This document shows, in pieces, positions 26,447 to 28,917 of a stretch of DNA of 28,917 bases (positions are counted from its first letter, which is position 1; each line of letters starts with the position of its first letter). The stretch is from Chara braunii (taxonomy: Eukaryota; Streptophyta; Charophyceae; Charales; Characeae). The position numbers were made by a program, and so were the translations under genes. Under the pieces are notes generated by a model. The model was not told the origin of the DNA and did not search any database. It was given only the letters and a program-made list of their open reading frames with translations. Where the stretch lies: NCBI GenBank assembly GCA_003427395.1, contig BFEA01000809.1, forward strand, positions 220,893-249,809, read 5' to 3'.

Positions 26447-26583
26447 TAAGCATGAGTTTTCGGCACTGCACTATGTAGGGATAGGGACCAAGGTGTCACC
26501 CAAAGTCCCACTGGTTACAAAACAGGCATACTCATGCTTACTATGTAGGGATAGGGACCAAGGTGTCACCCAAAGTCCCACTG
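26447..26583 (+). repeat. 44-bp perfect direct repeat with inverted 11-mer
   Basis: The 44 bases beginning ACTATGTAGGGATAGGGACC and ending CAAAGTCCCACTG are identical at 26470-26513 and 26540-26583 (period 70). Just outside, TAAGCATGAGT (26447-26457) is the exact inverse of ACTCATGCTTA (26530-26540). The exact identity suggests a recent event. Confidence 0.92.
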
Positions 26584-27435
26584 TGCCTCAAAAGAATACG
26601 GTGCCACCGCGTCATGAAGACAGAGGGTGAGTTGCTTCACAATCAACGTCAAGACCACGGTCACCTCGCTTGCACGGGGCATTCTAAAATATCGACGTCT
26701 GACCTTTATGTTGATTGGCACCAATACCAAATGAATTAAAACATACAAATGGAAACAGGACTTACAGAAGTAATATCCGGGGTTCTTCCTGTCGTCAAAC
26801 AAAGCTGGAGATCTGGTTCAACCAGTAATGCGTCCCTTTCCTTCAATGCTCATTTGCTTCTGACATAGCATCCAAGCATCAAGTGGCTTCTGAACGACCA
26901 AGTTCGCCGATACCAGACACACCCACCTCCTGCCTCCTCCCTTTCCCCCTTACATCTCCTCTCCCCATCCCTCTCCTTGCCCCCAACTTAATTCCTTGCC
27001 CGCTCCGAAGCACGACATTGGAGGGCCGAGACAAACGGTTCACGGAACAGAAACCGTTCGCTCTCCTCTGCCAACCTCCTTGTCCATAATACATCCTCAG
27101 CACAACAGCACCCACCCCACTCCCTCCCCTCACAGGACTAGATTCAACTCAAATTCAAGAGTTGTCCCTCCGCTTGGCCTTCTTATGAGGTCAGCATCGG
27201 TCACTTGAACTGGCGTGATCTCACCTCGTAGGCCTAAGGCACAAAGCGTGTCAAAGTGGGGCGGACGGCCATTCGTTGCCGTGACTCCTTGCTGATGATT
27301 GATCCCAAGTCACCCCAGCAGCAACCAGGACTATCAGCTTTCAGAGTCGTCAATGCAGCCCCGTTGGTTTCTAGCTTCCTCATGTTGAATGCTTGGAGTC
27401 GTTCACAAGCAGACACTAATTTTGTGCCACCCAAT
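26584..27435. other. Unassigned interval
   Basis: A pyrimidine-rich stretch lies at about 26920-27000. On the minus strand a GTAAGT donor-like site (about 26765) follows a short open stretch reading FDDRKNPGYYF, which could be a small exon, but there is no supporting partner. Confidence 0.4.
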
Positions 27436-27588
27436 CATGCCGACTTCCAATCGACAAACAAGAACTTGATAGCAGAGACTGCCAATGTCCTTTCCGTGTC
27501 AATTGTGCAGTCCATGCCGACGTCTGATGGACAAACAACCGGATTGCAGAGACCGGGAACGTCCTTTCCTTGGCACTTTTGTAGATGA
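27436..27588 (+). repeat. Tandem duplication of about 77 bp
   Basis: CATGCCGACTTCCAATCGAC at 27436 and CATGCCGACGTCTGATGGAC at 27513 each lead to ACAAACAA, GAT(A/T)GCAGAGAC, then GTCCTTTCC. The period is not a multiple of three, so the 110-codon frame across it does not repeat and is unlikely to be a protein. Confidence 0.75.
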
Positions 27589-28480
27589 ACTAACTGCTCA
27601 TAGTTGGGGTAACTCGTCAAATAAGTTGAAATAAATAACGCAGAAAAACAATGACATGATTGATATCATAATTCGGTGGCAACCAACCGGCAACCTCAGA
27701 CCAGTCACAGTCAGCATAGGGATCATGTTAACCCTCCAAAGTCCTGCTGTTCCAGCGCGTTTGACCCTAATCAAATCTAAAGAAGGAAAAGCAAATCGGG
27801 AAGAAGAAAAGCGCAAAAAGGAGAAAGTTTCGAGAAACACTAAAATAGACAAATGCTCTGACCCATTCCGGCCTTTCGGCTGTTACTGATGTGTCAGGAA
27901 CGATTACCTAGAGATCAGGCCCCCAAACTACCGTCACTAGCCAAGTAGTTGCCAAAAGACAGACCACCAAACAACAAACTGTTGAATAAACTGTTAAAGA
28001 ACGGCCAAATAATTTATCCATCCACCCATTTCCACCATCTTTATCATCATGCTACGCTTCGCTGATGCCATCGGGTGTATACTCTGCTTCAGCAAGTTTC
28101 GTCATGACCGGATGGATGAAGGAAAGAGATAGACACTTTGTCATCAAGAATCGGCAAAAGAGAAAAACCAAGTATGCTAATCCACATCTGGCAACTGAAA
28201 ATGAGGTAAGCCAACTGCACTCCTGTATCGCATGCCTTTCCTTCAACTAAAATGAGTCCTCTAAAGCTCATCTTTTCAACTTCTGGTGGATGTAAGTTTG
28301 AAGAGGGGCTCGAGATTGGGTGAACTGCTGAACTGATGTCGCTGCTAGGATAGAGTGGAATCATTGTGTTGTGGGACACTGAAGTCTGAAGGGCAACAAG
28401 CACTGACCCACGCCCATTTGCCGAAAAAAGAGTCTTCGCCTCACTTTTTTCTGTGTCTATCTGCCTGTTTTTCCCCCCTA
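27589..28480. other. Unassigned interval
   Basis: No gene recognised. A stretch reading KERDRHFVIKNRQKRKTKYA (about 28116-28175) ends at a GAG/GTAAGC donor-like site near 28204. It might be an exon fragment, but nothing else supports it. Confidence 0.35.
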
Positions 28481-28844
28481 TCAGTCAGCCTTGTCTTTCT
28501 GTCTGTCTATCTGTGTGTCTGTGTGTCTGCCTCTCTTTCTGTCTTTCTGTCTGTCCGTCTGTCTATCTCCCCTCCCCCTTGTGCCCCGATCCTCCACCCT
28601 CTTCTCTCTTTTTGCTCACCGCTCCTTTTCTGACTTATATACGGTTATACAAACTTATACCTGTTTGCCTGTATGTTCCTAGTATTGACTCTATCTGTAT
28701 GTCTGTGTCTGTCTGCTTGTGTGTTTGTCAGACTTTGTCTGTTTGTCTATCTGTCTATCTGTTTGTCTGTCCGTCTCCCTTTCTGTCAGTCCGTCTGTCC
28801 GTCTACCTGTCTGTTCGCCTGCCTGCTCGTCTATCTGTCTGGCG

Positions 28845-28846
<2 letters not shown>
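28481..28846. repeat. Degenerate (GTCT)n tetranucleotide tract
   Basis: GTCTGTCTATCTGTGTGTCT-type sequence in two blocks (about 28490-28570 and 28680-28845), with less regular pyrimidine-rich DNA between. Frames through it are Ser/Leu/Val/Cys low complexity. Confidence 0.85.

Positions 28847-28917
<71 letters not shown>
28847..28917. repeat. (CT)n microsatellite cut by the window end
   Basis: At least 35 CT dinucleotides, continuing past the last base given. Confidence 0.97.

Noticed and set aside
27256-27588. 110-codon frame as a gene
   Set aside because: The underlying 77-bp duplication is out of phase with the codons, so the peptide does not repeat and is likely chance.

Overview
The window reads as repeat-rich nuclear DNA from a large eukaryotic genome. 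It has long (TA)n, (CT/GA)n and homopolymer tracts, tRNA-derived SINE-like units, terminal-inverted-repeat elements, and one decayed Ty3/gypsy retrotransposon. That retrotransposon has an integrase followed by a chromodomain-like tail, so a plant or streptophyte-alga genome is a reasonable guess. This is an inference at low confidence, because no host gene, organelle gene or rRNA is present to fix the lineage. I found no open reading frame that I would call an intact host protein gene. Most long frames run through simple repeats or other repeats.

Layout. Positions 1-1560 hold a family of about 115-bp units separated by (TA)n, with a hAT-like miniature element among them (551-834). Positions 1560-2450 carry a three-copy repeat containing a palindrome and a 33-bp minisatellite. 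Positions 2820-3705 are a run of (CT)n, a purine-rich strand-asymmetric block, (CT)n, (AT)n and (GA)n tracts. Positions 3720-6350 hold an unusual series of more than twenty near-perfect inverted repeats with different stem sequences. Positions 6650-6890 are a roughly 40-bp tandem array. Positions 7.5-11 kb are mostly unassigned intergenic DNA with a second palindrome-rich patch (8.8-9.45 kb), a 48-base A run, a (GT)n block and a SINE-like unit near 11.0 kb. An AT-rich inverted-repeat element lies at 11450-11633.

The retrotransposon occupies about 12133-18509 on the + strand in the order gag, zinc knuckle remnant, protease, reverse transcriptase, RNase H, integrase, chromodomain-like tail, 3' non-coding region, polypurine tract and 3' LTR. 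It is dead: the reading frame shifts at least seven times, many stops interrupt it, the protease Asp-Thr-Gly motif is lost and the first catalytic Asp of the reverse transcriptase is Tyr. No matching 5' LTR is visible.

Downstream, 18.5-19.0 kb is GC-rich and palindrome-dense. A tandem duplication lies at 20.4-20.8 kb, and a second copy of the hAT-like miniature element at 21159-21409 has a convincing 8-bp target duplication. Another SINE-like unit sits near 23.7 kb. A three-copy ~200-bp array carries a TATA-like box in each unit (24.85-25.47 kb). Shorter direct repeats occur at 26.5 and 27.5 kb, and the window ends in a (GTCT)/(CT)n tract. The elements do not form a pathway. The common theme is mobile DNA plus recurrent local inverted duplication.
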